Shown: positions 1-8,375, counted from the stretch's first letter. The stretch is DNA of 17,554 nt from DATCDR01 sp036510575 (GCA_036510575.1 DATCDR010000205.1:1-17554); one strand, 5' to 3'. Numbers and translations are program-made. The notes: generated from the letters alone by a model not told the origin.

Positions 1-27
1 ATCAGTGGTCTGGTAGTTCTTCTTCAT
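1..27 (-). CDS. 5' end of a leftward gene, cut by the window edge
   Basis: On the minus strand an ATG at 27-25 is followed by eight open codons reading MKKNYQTTD up to the window edge. An AAGGGG purine run lies about nine bases upstream of this ATG, a reasonable Shine-Dalgarno. Nine residues are too few to assign a family; the lysine-rich start and the mobile surroundings would fit a transposase, but that is a guess. The gene would be divergent from the DUF2127 gene. Confidence 0.3.
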
Positions 28-225
28 GGTGGTGGTCCCCTTGTCGTTCGAGTGACTTGGCGGTCGCCCGAACACCTACCAGCTGGCAGGCGTCAGGCGG
101 GGGACCGCCACCTCAAATTCCACGACGAACGGGACAACCTCGGCGACCAGGGTTACCTCGTAAGTCACAACGTCGTGCGGCATAAGCGAGCGGTGCCGGG
201 TGGGATCGATAAGTATGTCTCCGAG

Positions 226-1044
226 ATGTCCTTGAACTCTGATCATCGATGGGAACTGCTCGACTGCGCACTTCGCGGACATGTGCTCGTCGGTCGCGAT
301 GCTGCCACGGTCACTCCGGCCGACGACCTCATCGTGCGGGACCACGACGGCTTACGTTGGCTTCGTTGCCTGAGGTGTGACGGGTGGTTTCCGTATCCAA
401 TCCCGGAGACACGCTCAAAAGCGACAGTGCCACCGCGCCACGAAATCGCCCTACCCCTTCGTGGCGCATTGCTTCGGGATCGTTACGTCCTCCGCCTGAT
501 CGCCATCGATCGAGCGATCCACGTCCTTCTACTCGTCGGGGTCGCAGTCGTTCTGTTCGTGTTTGTCAGTCATCGCAACGGGCTGCAGGGTGATTACAAC
601 AGCACCATGAATTCGCTTCTCGGCTCGTCTGGCGGTCCCGGAGCGCTTCGAGGGTTTCTCGGACGCTTCCACAAGTTCTTCCTCTATAACCCGAAGCACC
701 TTGATGAGCTCGCTGTGGTGGCGCTCGGTTACGCGGCTCTTGAGGCGACCGAGATGGTCGGGCTCTGGTTTGCTAAGCGCTGGGCGGAATATCTGACGTT
801 TCTCGCTACAGCGATCCTGCTCCCATTGGAGGTGTACGAACTCACCACGAAACTCAGCATCTTCAAGATCGTGATATTCCTCATCAACCTTGCCATCGTG
901 GTTTACCTTGTCGTTGCAAAGCGCTTGTTCGGTGTGCGAGGCGGCGGACGCGCCGAACGGGCCCGCCGACTCGAGGAAAACAGCTGGGCAGCTATGGAAC
1001 GCGCCCTACCGACGCCAGCTCCGACTGTCCAGGACCGGTCCTAG
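226..1044 (+). CDS. DUF2127 family membrane protein with N-terminal zinc-ribbon-like motif
   Basis: The 272-residue protein has a soluble N-terminus with C14, H19 and a CxxC pair (C48, C51 in RCLRCDGW), suggesting a small zinc site. After about residue 90 come four hydrophobic segments: one beginning near RLIAIDRAIHVLLL, two in the region around LGYAALEATEMVGLW and FLATAILLPLEVYE, and a last one near FKIVIFLINLAIVVYLV. This layout matches actinobacterial DUF2127 proteins, whose function is unknown. The frame is open back to a GTG at 52, and a GTG at 193 is also possible. I chose ATG 226 because family-like sequence (WELLDCALRGH) begins eight residues after it and the upstream part looks non-coding. 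No clear Shine-Dalgarno precedes any of them. An AAGTAT at 211-216 could be a -10 box giving a very short leader. The frame stays intact to the TAG at 1042-1044. Confidence 0.82.
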   Translation: MSLNSDHRWELLDCALRGHVLVGRDAATVTPADDLIVRDHDGLRWLRCLRCDGWFPYPIPETRSKATVPPRHEIALPLRGALLRDRYVLRLIAIDRAIHVLLLVGVAVVLFVFVSHRNGLQGDYNSTMNSLLGSSGGPGALRGFLGRFHKFFLYNPKHLDELAVVALGYAALEATEMVGLWFAKRWAEYLTFLATAILLPLEVYELTTKLSIFKIVIFLINLAIVVYLVVAKRLFGVRGGGRAERARRLEENSWAAMERALPTPAPTVQDRS

Positions 1045-1276
1045 TTCGTCGACTGACCTCGTCCGAGAGTGTCTCGATGATTCGACCTGTCGGAAATGCC
1101 AGTAGTCGCGCGTCGACACCTTGCTCGACGATCCGGCTCTGCAGTGCCGGACCGTCCCCGATCAATGACTGTGATGATCGTGGAGCACCGTTCCGGACGG
1201 CCTGACCCCAACAATGACCGACCTCGTGTCCTCGCATTGACATGTCGGTCGGCCAGGCGGTGCACCCGAAGGAGCC

Positions 1277-1334
1277 GCCCGCGGCCCGGCGGGCAGTGAC
1301 CTAATAGGAGCCTGATCGCACTAGGTCCCATCAC
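1277..1334 (+). ncRNA. Candidate IS110 bridge RNA segment in the non-coding left end
   Basis: Two tandem dyads lie 61-118 bases before the IS110 transposase start. The first is GCCCGC (1277-1282) pairing with GCGGGC (1289-1294) across a six-base loop. In the second, GTGA (1296-1299) pairs with TCAC (1331-1334) and, inside an asymmetric bulge, CCTA (1300-1303) pairs with TAGG (1322-1325), leaving an 18-base loop. IS110-group elements encode a bridge RNA with bulged guide loops in the non-coding end upstream of the transposase gene. Position and shape fit that, but no consensus could be compared and base pairing in GC-rich DNA arises easily. RNA limits are not defined. Confidence 0.28.
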
Positions 1335-1394
1335 AGTCCTGTCCTCCCCGCCAGGCCGCGGTCGGGTCCGTTGACCTTGGCAAAGGAGATCAAC

Positions 1395-1640
1395 ATGACA
1401 AGCATCGCGCCCGCTCGGACCAAAGTTGTCGTCGGCGTCGATACCCATAAAGACGAGCACGTCGCGGTAGCTCTCGACAGCCGCGGAGTTCGGCTGGGTG
1501 AGTTGTTCGCGCCGGCCACGACAGATGGTTATGCCTCGCTTCTTCAGTGGTCGAGAGAGTTCGGCGAAGTTGGCACCTTCGCCGTCGAGGGTTGCAGCTC
1601 CTATGGCGCCGCCCTTCACCGATTCCTCCGCCGCTTGAGA
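1395..1640 (+). pseudogene. IS110 family transposase, N-terminal remnant
   Basis: From an ATG at 1395, with a strong AAAGGAG (1382-1388) six bases upstream, the frame encodes about 80 residues of a DEDD-type IS110 transposase RuvC-like domain: VVVGVDTHKDEHVAVAL carries the first catalytic aspartate, and FAVEGCSSYGAALHRFL the conserved glutamate and the usual VEGxxSYG context. Similarity stops at about 1632-1640. The frame stays open to 2084, but what follows is proline- and serine-rich and unlike any transposase. The rest of the catalytic domain and the whole C-terminal Tnp20 domain are missing, so it cannot be active. The intact leader and ribosome-binding site show that the break was on the 3' side. 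Confidence 0.82.
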
Positions 1641-1798
1641 ATCTCTGACCCCGACCAGACCCCACACCCACCACGGCCAGCGACATGCGGACCATTTCCG
1701 TCATCGGCTCTTAACATACCGCTAACGGCAAGCACACCTCCTGTTCGCAAGACGAGCGTTAACTGGCAAGGGTCAGGATCAGCGCAAGGGGAGCGATT

Positions 1799-2431
1799 TT
1801 GGGCCGCCCAGGAGCACTCGATGTTGGAAGCGACGCCGACCTTGAGCGGTCCGTCATCTCCGCAGATACTGAGCGTCTACCGTTCGGGTTCGCGTGTTCA
1901 GCACGTTGGGAACTTAACTGTGGCTTGGTCGGGCGCACGCGCCCGATCTGGGGTCTCTACCGGTTTGACGGTAGCGCGCGCACGGCCAGCGAGCGAGAGC
2001 TGTTCTGGCGATGGTGTCCGAGCGAAATCGACCTGTTTCGATGGTGCGCTCGCATTGTCGGGGTCGAGCTTGCCGGGCGTCTGATCGACGGCGTCGGCGG
2101 TATCGGAACCTTCTACGAACGGTATTTTGCCGACCATCCAGCTGAAGGTCCGGGATCGATTCAGACCCACCACGCCGTACCCCACTCGACTGTTGTGATC
2201 AAAGCGCCAACGGCGGCAGAAGCAGTACGGGCCGAGCGCTCTGCGTGGAGGGCATCGATGATCCGAAGGAGAACCAACGCCGAAGACAGCGCCCGGCCGG
2301 GACGAGAGAGTCCCCTAGCGGGCGAGCCAGCGTGCGGCAAGAAGGTGCTCCCGCGCGACGATCGCCAGCCGATCAGGAGTGCCTTCGTTTCGATGCGCGC
2401 GTACTCTCGGGCGCAGGCGGTGGACCTTTGA
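1799..2431 (+). CDS. Doubtful hypothetical protein in a degraded stretch
   Basis: An open frame of 210 codons starts at a TTG without a convincing ribosome-binding site. The middle part (about 1890-2160) reads like protein, with aromatic-rich sequence such as ERELFWRWCPSEIDLFRW and GGIGTFYERYFADHPAEG, and third positions there are moderately GC-rich. The last 70 residues are rich in arginine and serine and look non-coding. I recognise no family. It may be the remnant of a gene whose ends were lost when the neighbouring IS110 fragment was made, or a chance ORF. Overlapping frames on the minus strand look less protein-like. Confidence 0.28.
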   Translation: MGRPGALDVGSDADLERSVISADTERLPFGFACSARWELNCGLVGRTRPIWGLYRFDGSARTASERELFWRWCPSEIDLFRWCARIVGVELAGRLIDGVGGIGTFYERYFADHPAEGPGSIQTHHAVPHSTVVIKAPTAAEAVRAERSAWRASMIRRRTNAEDSARPGRESPLAGEPACGKKVLPRDDRQPIRSAFVSMRAYSRAQAVDL

Positions 2432-2439
2432 GAAAGGTC
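2423..2439 (+). terminator. Short perfect hairpin, possible terminator
   Basis: GACCTTT (2423-2429) and AAAGGTC (2433-2439) form a perfect seven-base-pair stem with a GAG loop, extendable by one G-T pair. It overlaps the stop of the doubtful frame ending at 2431. There is no U-tract, so it would be at best a weak intrinsic terminator insulating the arylsulfotransferase gene downstream. The bases from 2440 to 2630 hold no other gene I can support. Confidence 0.3.
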
Positions 2440-2630
2440 TCTGTGGCTGACCCTCACGGGAAGCAGCAGCTGAGTTCAAGCTCATGTGACTTCATCAACA
2501 CGCATGGCACTTGCACAATGCGAGCGTTGCTCTCGCCCGGCCGAGCGCAGTGCGACGCTGTCGCCACCGGAGGTGTTCCTTGAGCTCTGGCGCCGTCGGA
2601 CCGAACGAGGTCGCCCCGAGCGAGGAGACC

Positions 2631-4163
2631 ATGGCACAGGCACATCGCGCGATGTCCCGTCGCGAACTGTTGCGCGACGTCGGGATCGGCATCGTTGTCC
2701 TCGGCGCGGGTGGAATTGCTGGCTACGAGTGGCCGCACACCGCCGCGCCGAAGGCCGCTGCAAAGCCACGGCCGTTCGTCCCGCGTGACGAGAGCGTCTT
2801 TCACTCGCGCCCCGACTTGGTCCCGCCCCGCTGTCAGATGACGGTGCCCCTGAGTGATCTCTCGCCCGGCTACATCCTCCTCAGCCCGAGCCTGATCCCG
2901 AGCGCGCGGGCGCTCACGAGAAACAGCGGTCTCTCGCTCGGGGTCGGCCAAGAGGGTGTGATGCTCCTCGACAGCGACAACCATGTCGTCTGGTTCCTGC
3001 CAACGGACCAGCTCGCGACCAACCTCCAGGTCCAGCAGTACCGGGGCGAGCCGGTCCTCACCTTCTGGCAGGGTGCGATCGTGGGCGGCATCGGCTACGG
3101 CGAGGTGGTGATCCTCGATGCGAACTACCGACAGGTGGCGGTGATCCGCGGCGGCAACGGGCTGAAGGCCGACCTCCACGACTGCACGCTCACCCCCGAG
3201 GGCACCGCCCTCGTCACCGCGTACACGACGAAGAAGGCGGACCTCTCCGCGCTCGGCGGCTCGAAGCACGGCGAGGTCTTCGACAGCGTCGTCCAAGAGA
3301 TCGACGTCGCCTCTGGCAAAGTCGTCCACGAGTGGCACAGCATGGACCATGTGCCGGTGTCCGAGAGCCAGTCGAAGCCGGGGAAAGGCGCGTTCGACTA
3401 CTTCCACATCAACTCCGTCAGCCTCGACGACCCCGACCACCTCCTTGTCTCGGCACGCAACACCTGGGCGCTCTACCGGGTGGATCGCTCGAGCGGTGAG
3501 GTGGTGTCGCGGCTCGGCGGAAAGAAAAGTGATTTCGCGCTCGGGCCGGGCGTCGAGTTCTACTGGCAGCACCACAGCCGTCGCCAGCCGAACGGGACGA
3601 TCACGGTCTTCGACGACGGCGCGACCCCGGCGAAAGAGGGCCAGTCGCGAGGACTCGTACTGCGCCTCGACGATGCAGCGAAGACGATCGCGCTCGACAA
3701 GGCGTACACCCATCCAGCGCACCTGCTCACGGACTTCGAAGGGAGCGTGCAGGTGCTCCCCGACGGGCACGTCTTCATTGGCTGGGGGGCGCTCCCGTAC
3801 TTCAGCGAGTTCGATGCCGACGGGAAACTGATCTTCGACGGGCGGCTGCCGACCAACGTCCAGTCGTATCGCGCCTTTCGCGCGAACTGGACCGGTCGGC
3901 CCTTGGAAGCCCCCGCCGTCGCCACTGCGACCGACTCGTTCGGCAACGTCGTCGTCTACATGAGCTGGAACGGTGCGACCGAGCTTGCGAGCTGGCAGGT
4001 GCTGATGGGCAAGGGCGCTGGCCCGATGCGCCCGGTCGGAAGCGCCGAGAAAGAGAGCTTCGAGACCACTGTGACGGTGCAAAAGCTCGGAACGAACCTC
4101 GTCGCGGTCGCGCTCGACGCGAAGGGCCGGGAGCTCGCGAGGTCGAAGACGGTTGCGGTCTGA
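2631..4163 (+). CDS. Arylsulfotransferase (ASST)-like protein with Tat-type signal
   Basis: This 510-residue protein belongs to the Arylsulfotran_2 beta-propeller group, related to the ASST enzymes that move sulfate between phenolic compounds. The N-terminus has MSRRELL followed by the hydrophobic GIGIVVLGAGGIAGY, a twin-arginine type export signal. The propeller carries the expected histidine motifs: DLHDC (H183), EWHSMDH (H236, H240), YFHINSV (H259) and WQHH (H314, H315), with SARNTWALYRVDR and TVFDDG blade motifs. I chose ATG 2631; AGGAG at 2623-2627 is only three bases away, so ATG 2652, which starts directly at the RR motif, is an alternative. The frame is open further upstream to 2511, but that part looks non-coding. 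A sulfatase follows 235 bases downstream on the same strand, and a paralogue lies at 6600-8375. Substrate and true activity are not shown by the sequence. Confidence 0.9.
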   Translation: MAQAHRAMSRRELLRDVGIGIVVLGAGGIAGYEWPHTAAPKAAAKPRPFVPRDESVFHSRPDLVPPRCQMTVPLSDLSPGYILLSPSLIPSARALTRNSGLSLGVGQEGVMLLDSDNHVVWFLPTDQLATNLQVQQYRGEPVLTFWQGAIVGGIGYGEVVILDANYRQVAVIRGGNGLKADLHDCTLTPEGTALVTAYTTKKADLSALGGSKHGEVFDSVVQEIDVASGKVVHEWHSMDHVPVSESQSKPGKGAFDYFHINSVSLDDPDHLLVSARNTWALYRVDRSSGEVVSRLGGKKSDFALGPGVEFYWQHHSRRQPNGTITVFDDGATPAKEGQSRGLVLRLDDAAKTIALDKAYTHPAHLLTDFEGSVQVLPDGHVFIGWGALPYFSEFDADGKLIFDGRLPTNVQSYRAFRANWTGRPLEAPAVATATDSFGNVVVYMSWNGATELASWQVLMGKGAGPMRPVGSAEKESFETTVTVQKLGTNLVAVALDAKGRELARSKTVAV

Positions 4164-4386
4164 TCGAGCGTCGGACCGCGTATGATCGCGAAGCACCCGG
4201 CGATCGAGGAGTTGGGCGTGGCGCTTGGCGCGAACGCTTCCTTTCGTCTGACCGAACTGCCGGAGTCCGGGGCCGCAAGGGCCAGCCCCTGCGGCCCCGG
4301 GGACATCAGCACCTACGAGATGCCCGACAATGCTGCCGCGCGGCCGCCGCCGGCCGATACGAGGTCCGGAGGCCATGAGAACGACG

Positions 4387-4392
4387 AGGAGG
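4387..4392 (+). promoter_or_regulatory. Shine-Dalgarno deciding the sulfatase start
   Basis: AGGAGG, followed by two more Gs, sits six bases before a TTG at 4399. The alternative ATG at 4375 has a GGAGG (4368-4372) only two bases away, which is too close. The TTG start leaves a compact signal peptide, MTRSWRRPAVLVCLAAAL. Confidence 0.55.
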
Positions 4393-4398
4393 GGATCA

Positions 4399-5889
4399 TT
4401 GACGAGGAGCTGGCGTCGCCCGGCAGTTCTCGTGTGTCTGGCCGCCGCGCTCAGCGCGTCCACCGTCGGTGTGGTGGAGGCACACACGGTCGCCTCCCGC
4501 CCGAACATCGTCTTCGTGCTCACCGATGACCTCTCGGCCAATCTCGTGACCGAGCAGTTCATGCCGAACCTATGGGCGCTCGAACAGCAAGGGGCCACGT
4601 TCACGAACTACTTCGTCACTGACTCGCTGTGCTGTCCGTCGAGAGCGTCGATCTTCACCGGCCGGTATCCACATGACACCGGGGTGTTCAACAACAGTGG
4701 TGCCGACGGCGGCTATGGTGCCTTCCAGTCTCACAACGACGAGAATTCCACGGTTGCAACCGACCTCCAGTCGGTCGGTTACCGGACCGCGATGATGGGC
4801 AAGTACCTGAACCGCTACCACACGAACGACCCGCCGGGTCCGGGCTGGGACGCCTGGGACGTCGCCGACTGGGGCTACCCGGAGTTCCACTACGACCTGA
4901 ACGAGAACGGCCGGATCGTGCACTACGGGGGACCGCAGCAGCCCCGCAAGGACAACTACCTCACCGACGTGCTCTCAGGACTCGCGGACTCCTTTGTCGC
5001 CAACACGATGACGAACCGTCCCTCCCAGCCGTTCTTCTTGGAGGTGGCGACCTTCGCACCGCACGATCCGTACACTCCGGCACCCCGCTACGCGGATCTC
5101 TACCCCCACCTCACCTATCCGGTGACACCCGCCTTCGACGCTGCGACCATCAATGCGCCGCCGTGGTTAGGCGACCGGCCACCGCTTACGCCGAACCAGC
5201 TCGACGGGATCGACACCGCCTACCGCAAGCGGGCCGAGTCGGTGAAGTCGGTCGACGACCTCATCGGCTCGCTCATATCGACGTTGCGCAAGACTGGCCA
5301 GCTCGCCAACACCTACTTCGTCTTCAGCTCGGACAACGGGCTCCACATGGGTGAGCACCGTCTGATGCCCGGCAAGTTGACCGCCTTCGACACCGACATC
5401 CACGTCCCGCTCATCGTCGTCGGCCCGAAGGTCAGTGCAGCCTCGACCGTCCAGGCGTTTGCGGAGAACGTCGACCTGCGGTCGACCTTTGACGCCCTGG
5501 CGGGCACCCAGCCGTCGGAGGCGGTCGATGGGCGGAGCTTGAGCCCGCTGCTCTTCGACCCGACGACCGCGCCCGCTGGTTGGCCCACCGGCGTCCTCGT
5601 CGAGCACCACGGGCCAGACACCAAGGCCAGCGCCGGTCCGGACTCCCCAGCTCCGTTCAGCGGGAACCCCCCCAGCTACGAGGCCTTGCGGATCACGCAC
5701 GCGCTCTACGTCGAGTACGCGAACGGCGAGCACGAGTACTACGACCTTTCGACCGACCCTGACGAGCTCGACAATGTTTACGCGACGCTCGCGCCACAGA
5801 GCGTGGCCGCTTTCCACCGCGAGCTCATCGCACTGGAGAACTGCCACGACAGCCCCAATTGTTCGCAGGTTAGTGTTCCCACTTCCTGA
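4399..5889 (+). CDS. Secreted formylglycine-dependent sulfatase
   Basis: This 496-residue protein is a type I sulfatase that hydrolyses sulfate esters, probably outside the cytoplasm. A signal peptide (RR, then VLVCLAAALSASTVGVV) precedes the mature start near ASRPNIVFVLTDD, whose D43 and D44 bind calcium. The maturation motif is CCPSR (C78 to R82), with C78 the predicted formylglycine, followed by the usual ASIFTGRYPHDTG. Other active-site elements are GKYLNRY, the histidine of FAPHDPYTP (H222) and SSDNGLHMGEH (D312, N313). The length suits N-acetylglucosamine-6-sulfatase or arylsulfatase-like members, but the substrate cannot be read. No formylglycine-generating enzyme gene is in the window, so maturation must come from elsewhere. 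The start could also be ATG 4375. It probably shares a transcript with the upstream arylsulfotransferase gene; the 235 bases between them hold no other gene. Confidence 0.93.
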   Translation: MTRSWRRPAVLVCLAAALSASTVGVVEAHTVASRPNIVFVLTDDLSANLVTEQFMPNLWALEQQGATFTNYFVTDSLCCPSRASIFTGRYPHDTGVFNNSGADGGYGAFQSHNDENSTVATDLQSVGYRTAMMGKYLNRYHTNDPPGPGWDAWDVADWGYPEFHYDLNENGRIVHYGGPQQPRKDNYLTDVLSGLADSFVANTMTNRPSQPFFLEVATFAPHDPYTPAPRYADLYPHLTYPVTPAFDAATINAPPWLGDRPPLTPNQLDGIDTAYRKRAESVKSVDDLIGSLISTLRKTGQLANTYFVFSSDNGLHMGEHRLMPGKLTAFDTDIHVPLIVVGPKVSAASTVQAFAENVDLRSTFDALAGTQPSEAVDGRSLSPLLFDPTTAPAGWPTGVLVEHHGPDTKASAGPDSPAPFSGNPPSYEALRITHALYVEYANGEHEYYDLSTDPDELDNVYATLAPQSVAAFHRELIALENCHDSPNCSQVSVPTS

Positions 5890-5905
5890 TTTGGCCGAGG
5901 TTGGA

Positions 5906-5931
5906 CTGGCCCGTTCTTCCGGTCAGGCCAG
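5906..5931 (+). terminator. Possible hairpin after the sulfatase gene
   Basis: CTGGCC (5906-5911) can pair with GGCCAG (5926-5931) across 14 bases, 17 bases after the sulfatase stop. It has no U-tract and a second partial pairing competes, so support is weak. The rest of 5890-6107 shows no gene; its boundary with the IS1595 remnant is not visible. Confidence 0.25.
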
Positions 5932-6107
5932 GATCGCCGCCGCAGTCGAGCGCGCTTCATCATGTCGCGCCCTTGTACCCACCGGGGATGCGAAGGTCGG
6001 TGACCACACAGTGCCCGGCCGCCGGTCCTGTCCATGTATGCGAAAAGCGCCCTTCGGGGTCTCCATTTAACCAGACTAGATTCTCGAAATGGCCAGCCTG
6101 TTTGTCG

Positions 6108-6579
6108 GTGCGCACCATCCCCGGTCCATTGGGGAAGTTCGGGGTGTGGTTCCGAACTGACGCGGAGTACCTCGACCATCTCGCACGGTTGCGCTGGCCC
6201 GATGGGTTCGTGTGCCAGGAGTGCGGTCATAGTGGCGGCTGGTGGCCGGGCGACGGACGGATCAGGTGCTCCGGCTGCGGCCACCGGACGTCGGTGACGG
6301 CAGGGACGATCTTCGATCGGACGCGCACGCCGCTCACGGTGTGGTTCGACGCGTGCTGGATGTTCGCGAACACAAAAGGACGGCATCTCGGAGCTCAGTC
6401 TTCAAAAGGCACTCGAGATCGGCCCCTACCAGACAGCTTGGGCGATGTTGCATCGTCTGCGCTCGGTGCTCGTGCGCCCGGGTAGAGGCGGACTCGCTGG
6501 TGTGGTCGAGGTGGACGAGACCTACATCGGCGGTGAAGATCCAGAACTCCGCGGAGGGCGGGCACGGGGAAAGAAGTAG
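6108..6579 (+). pseudogene. IS1595 family (ISXO2-like) transposase, frameshifted and truncated
   Basis: From about GTG 6108 the first frame reads FGVWFRTDAEYLDHL, LRWPDGFVCQECGH and RIRCSGCGHRTSVTAGT, the typical N-terminal zinc ribbon (CxxC...CxxC) of IS1595 transposases, then TIFDRTRTPLTVWFDACWMFANTK. At the AAAA run 6374-6377 one extra base shifts the frame by +1. The new frame continues with DGISELSLQKALEI, TAWAMLHRLRSVL and VVEVDETYIGG, the last holding the first catalytic aspartate of the DDE/DDN domain, and stops at TAG 6577-6579. The rest of the catalytic domain is absent: the sequence goes straight into the 3' end of the convergent arylsulfotransferase gene. The true start is unclear because no Shine-Dalgarno is seen. 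Confidence 0.85.
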
Positions 6580-6599
6580 CCAAGCCCAGGACTCGCCCT

Positions 6600-8375
6600 C
6601 TACGGCGCGGCGACCGTCGCAGAGGTGCCGAGGACTTGCCCCTCGGCACCGGTCGCCTCGACGGCAACGAAACGGGCACTCGCAGGGAGTGAGAACGATG
6701 TCTGGAAGCCGGTCCGCACGACGCTCTTGGCGTCGACGAGCGCGCCCGGCGTAGACCCGGACAGCACGCGCCATTGAGAAACGGTGGTCGCGCCGTTCCA
6801 GGAGACCTCGCCATCGACGCCTTCGGGGCTCCTCTGCAAGGCGGCGGACGGTCTTGACGTTGGTGTGGCGGACCAAGGATCGCGGTACTCGCGATAGGTG
6901 TCATCGCCTTTTGGAAGCGTCTCATCGAAGACCACTTGACCAGAGGCGGAGTACTGCGTCGCAATGGGCGTGGTTCCCCAAGAGACGAAGACATCACCAT
7001 CCGGTAACTCCTGGGTGTTACCAAGTGCTACGCCAAGTAACTGTGACGGTGGTTGTAAGGCACGAATGACGGTGGCGGTATGGTCTTTGGAACTGATCCG
7101 CAACTCGAGCGCGCGCGACTCAGCCGCGTGCGCGGGCGCAGCTTCGTCGTCGAAAAGAGTAATGATTCCCGGGGCAACCTCCCTCGCATCATGCTGGTAC
7201 CAAAAGCTCGAACCGGGCTCCATCGTGAAGGTGCTCGCCTTACCGCCCAATTCCCATTGGACACTGCCCCCATCTCGTGGCGAAACCTCATAGACGGCGC
7301 TCGTGTTCCGAGCCGACACCAGCAGGTCCCCATTGTCGAGCAACTGGATCGAGTTGATGTGGAAGTAGTTAAGAATCGAGCCGGCACTTGGCGACGCCTC
7401 GACGTCGGAGTTCGAAACGCCTACGTGGTCGAGACTGTGCCACTCGTACATCACGAGCCCCGTGCGCACGTCGATCTCCTGAACGACTCCGTCCCAGACG
7501 GTTCCGTCGGCCACGCCACCGTCTGATGTCATGTCCCACTTCACGGCTTGATAGCTGGTGACGTAGGCAACGTCGTTCGGCTCGAGCTGGAACTCGTGAA
7601 GATCTGGCCGGAAGCCGTTACCGCCACTGATCCTCGCCACGATCTTGTAGGAGTCGTTCATGACGATGTCGGTCCCGACGCCATGAGCGGCGACGACGAC
7701 ACCCTGCCACCATGTGAGCACCGGCTGGCGCCCGAGGCGCTGCTCGTTCAGATCGAAAGCCCGCAGATCATGTAAAGGATCGAACCAGATTGGCGAGCCG
7801 GTCGAGTCCGCGATCTCGGGCCCGGCGTTGCCAACCGAGCCTTTCGGAGTAAGTAACAAATCGGTACTACCGAGTCCAGACCCCTGCGTGACCGTCAAGG
7901 CCGGGGGATCGAGCGTCGGCGCGGATGAGAAGTGCGCAACTCCGGACCTATCGAGATGTGGGACGGGCACCGAAGTCGGGGGCGTCACGGTCACTCGCTG
8001 AGCGACGACGAATTTGTACGTACCTGACGGCGCGCCGACGAGTGGCACGCCGACTTGAACGGTTACGGTCTCGCCGGCTTGGAACGGCCTTGTCGGCAGG
8101 AAGCTCTCACCAGGCTCGGACGCGTAGCGTCTCAGGGTGCCGGTGTGACTTCCCGATGCTGATCCCGTGACCACGATCGACGTCACAGACTTTGCCGCCG
8201 TGCCAAGCAGGCTGATCTGAGTACTCGTCGAGGCAGTAGTGGTGCCGGCCGCAGGCGAGACGACTATCGGTTCGGTATCGGCCGCGCCGCTCCAGGTTCC
8301 TACTTCGGTGACGAGGGTAGCTGCGAGGAGAACAGCCACGAGGCCCGAGAGCGCGAGACGTCGATTAATGAGCAC
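6600..8375 (-). CDS. Secreted arylsulfotransferase (ASST)-like protein with N-terminal extension
   Basis: This 591-residue protein is a second member of the Arylsulfotran_2 beta-propeller family. A signal peptide (LINRR, then LALSGLVAVLLAATLV) is followed by a threonine/serine-rich, probably Ig-like region of about 120 residues (PIVVSPAAGTTTAS onward) that the first paralogue lacks. The propeller has the same histidine motifs: DLHEF (H260), EWHSLDH (H313, H317), YFHINSI (H339) and YQHDAR (H395), plus LVSARNTSAVYEV and TLFDDE. The GTG start is chosen because AGGAG lies eight bases upstream; ATG 8393 and TTG 8414 are in frame but lack this. The gene ends 21 bases from the IS1595 remnant, yet its C-terminus (FVAVEATGAEGQVLG) aligns with that of the first paralogue (LVAVALDAKGRELAR), so it appears complete. 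It converges on the sulfatase gene and needs its own promoter. Confidence 0.9.
   Translation of the reverse strand: MLINRRLALSGLVAVLLAATLVTEVGTWSGAADTEPIVVSPAAGTTTASTSTQISLLGTAAKSVTSIVVTGSASGSHTGTLRRYASEPGESFLPTRPFQAGETVTVQVGVPLVGAPSGTYKFVVAQRVTVTPPTSVPVPHLDRSGVAHFSSAPTLDPPALTVTQGSGLGSTDLLLTPKGSVGNAGPEIADSTGSPIWFDPLHDLRAFDLNEQRLGRQPVLTWWQGVVVAAHGVGTDIVMNDSYKIVARISGGNGFRPDLHEFQLEPNDVAYVTSYQAVKWDMTSDGGVADGTVWDGVVQEIDVRTGLVMYEWHSLDHVGVSNSDVEASPSAGSILNYFHINSIQLLDNGDLLVSARNTSAVYEVSPRDGGSVQWELGGKASTFTMEPGSSFWYQHDAREVAPGIITLFDDEAAPAHAAESRALELRISSKDHTATVIRALQPPSQLLGVALGNTQELPDGDVFVSWGTTPIATQYSASGQVVFDETLPKGDDTYREYRDPWSATPTSRPSAALQRSPEGVDGEVSWNGATTVSQWRVLSGSTPGALVDAKSVVRTGFQTSFSLPASARFVAVEATGAEGQVLGTSATVAAP

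Noticed and set aside
2454..4604. Long open frame (716 codons) on the minus strand
   Set aside because: It lies antisense to the arylsulfotransferase gene and part of the sulfatase gene. Its translation is full of arginine, valine and aspartate without any family motif, as expected for the antisense of GC-rich coding sequence.
5167..5847. Open frame on the minus strand opposite the sulfatase
   Set aside because: It is antisense to a gene with clear catalytic motifs, and its translation is low-complexity valine, arginine and glycine.
6370..6382. Programmed frameshift in the IS1595 transposase
   Set aside because: I know of no programmed shift in this family at this point, and the gene is also missing its 3' half, so an inactivating single-base insertion is simpler.
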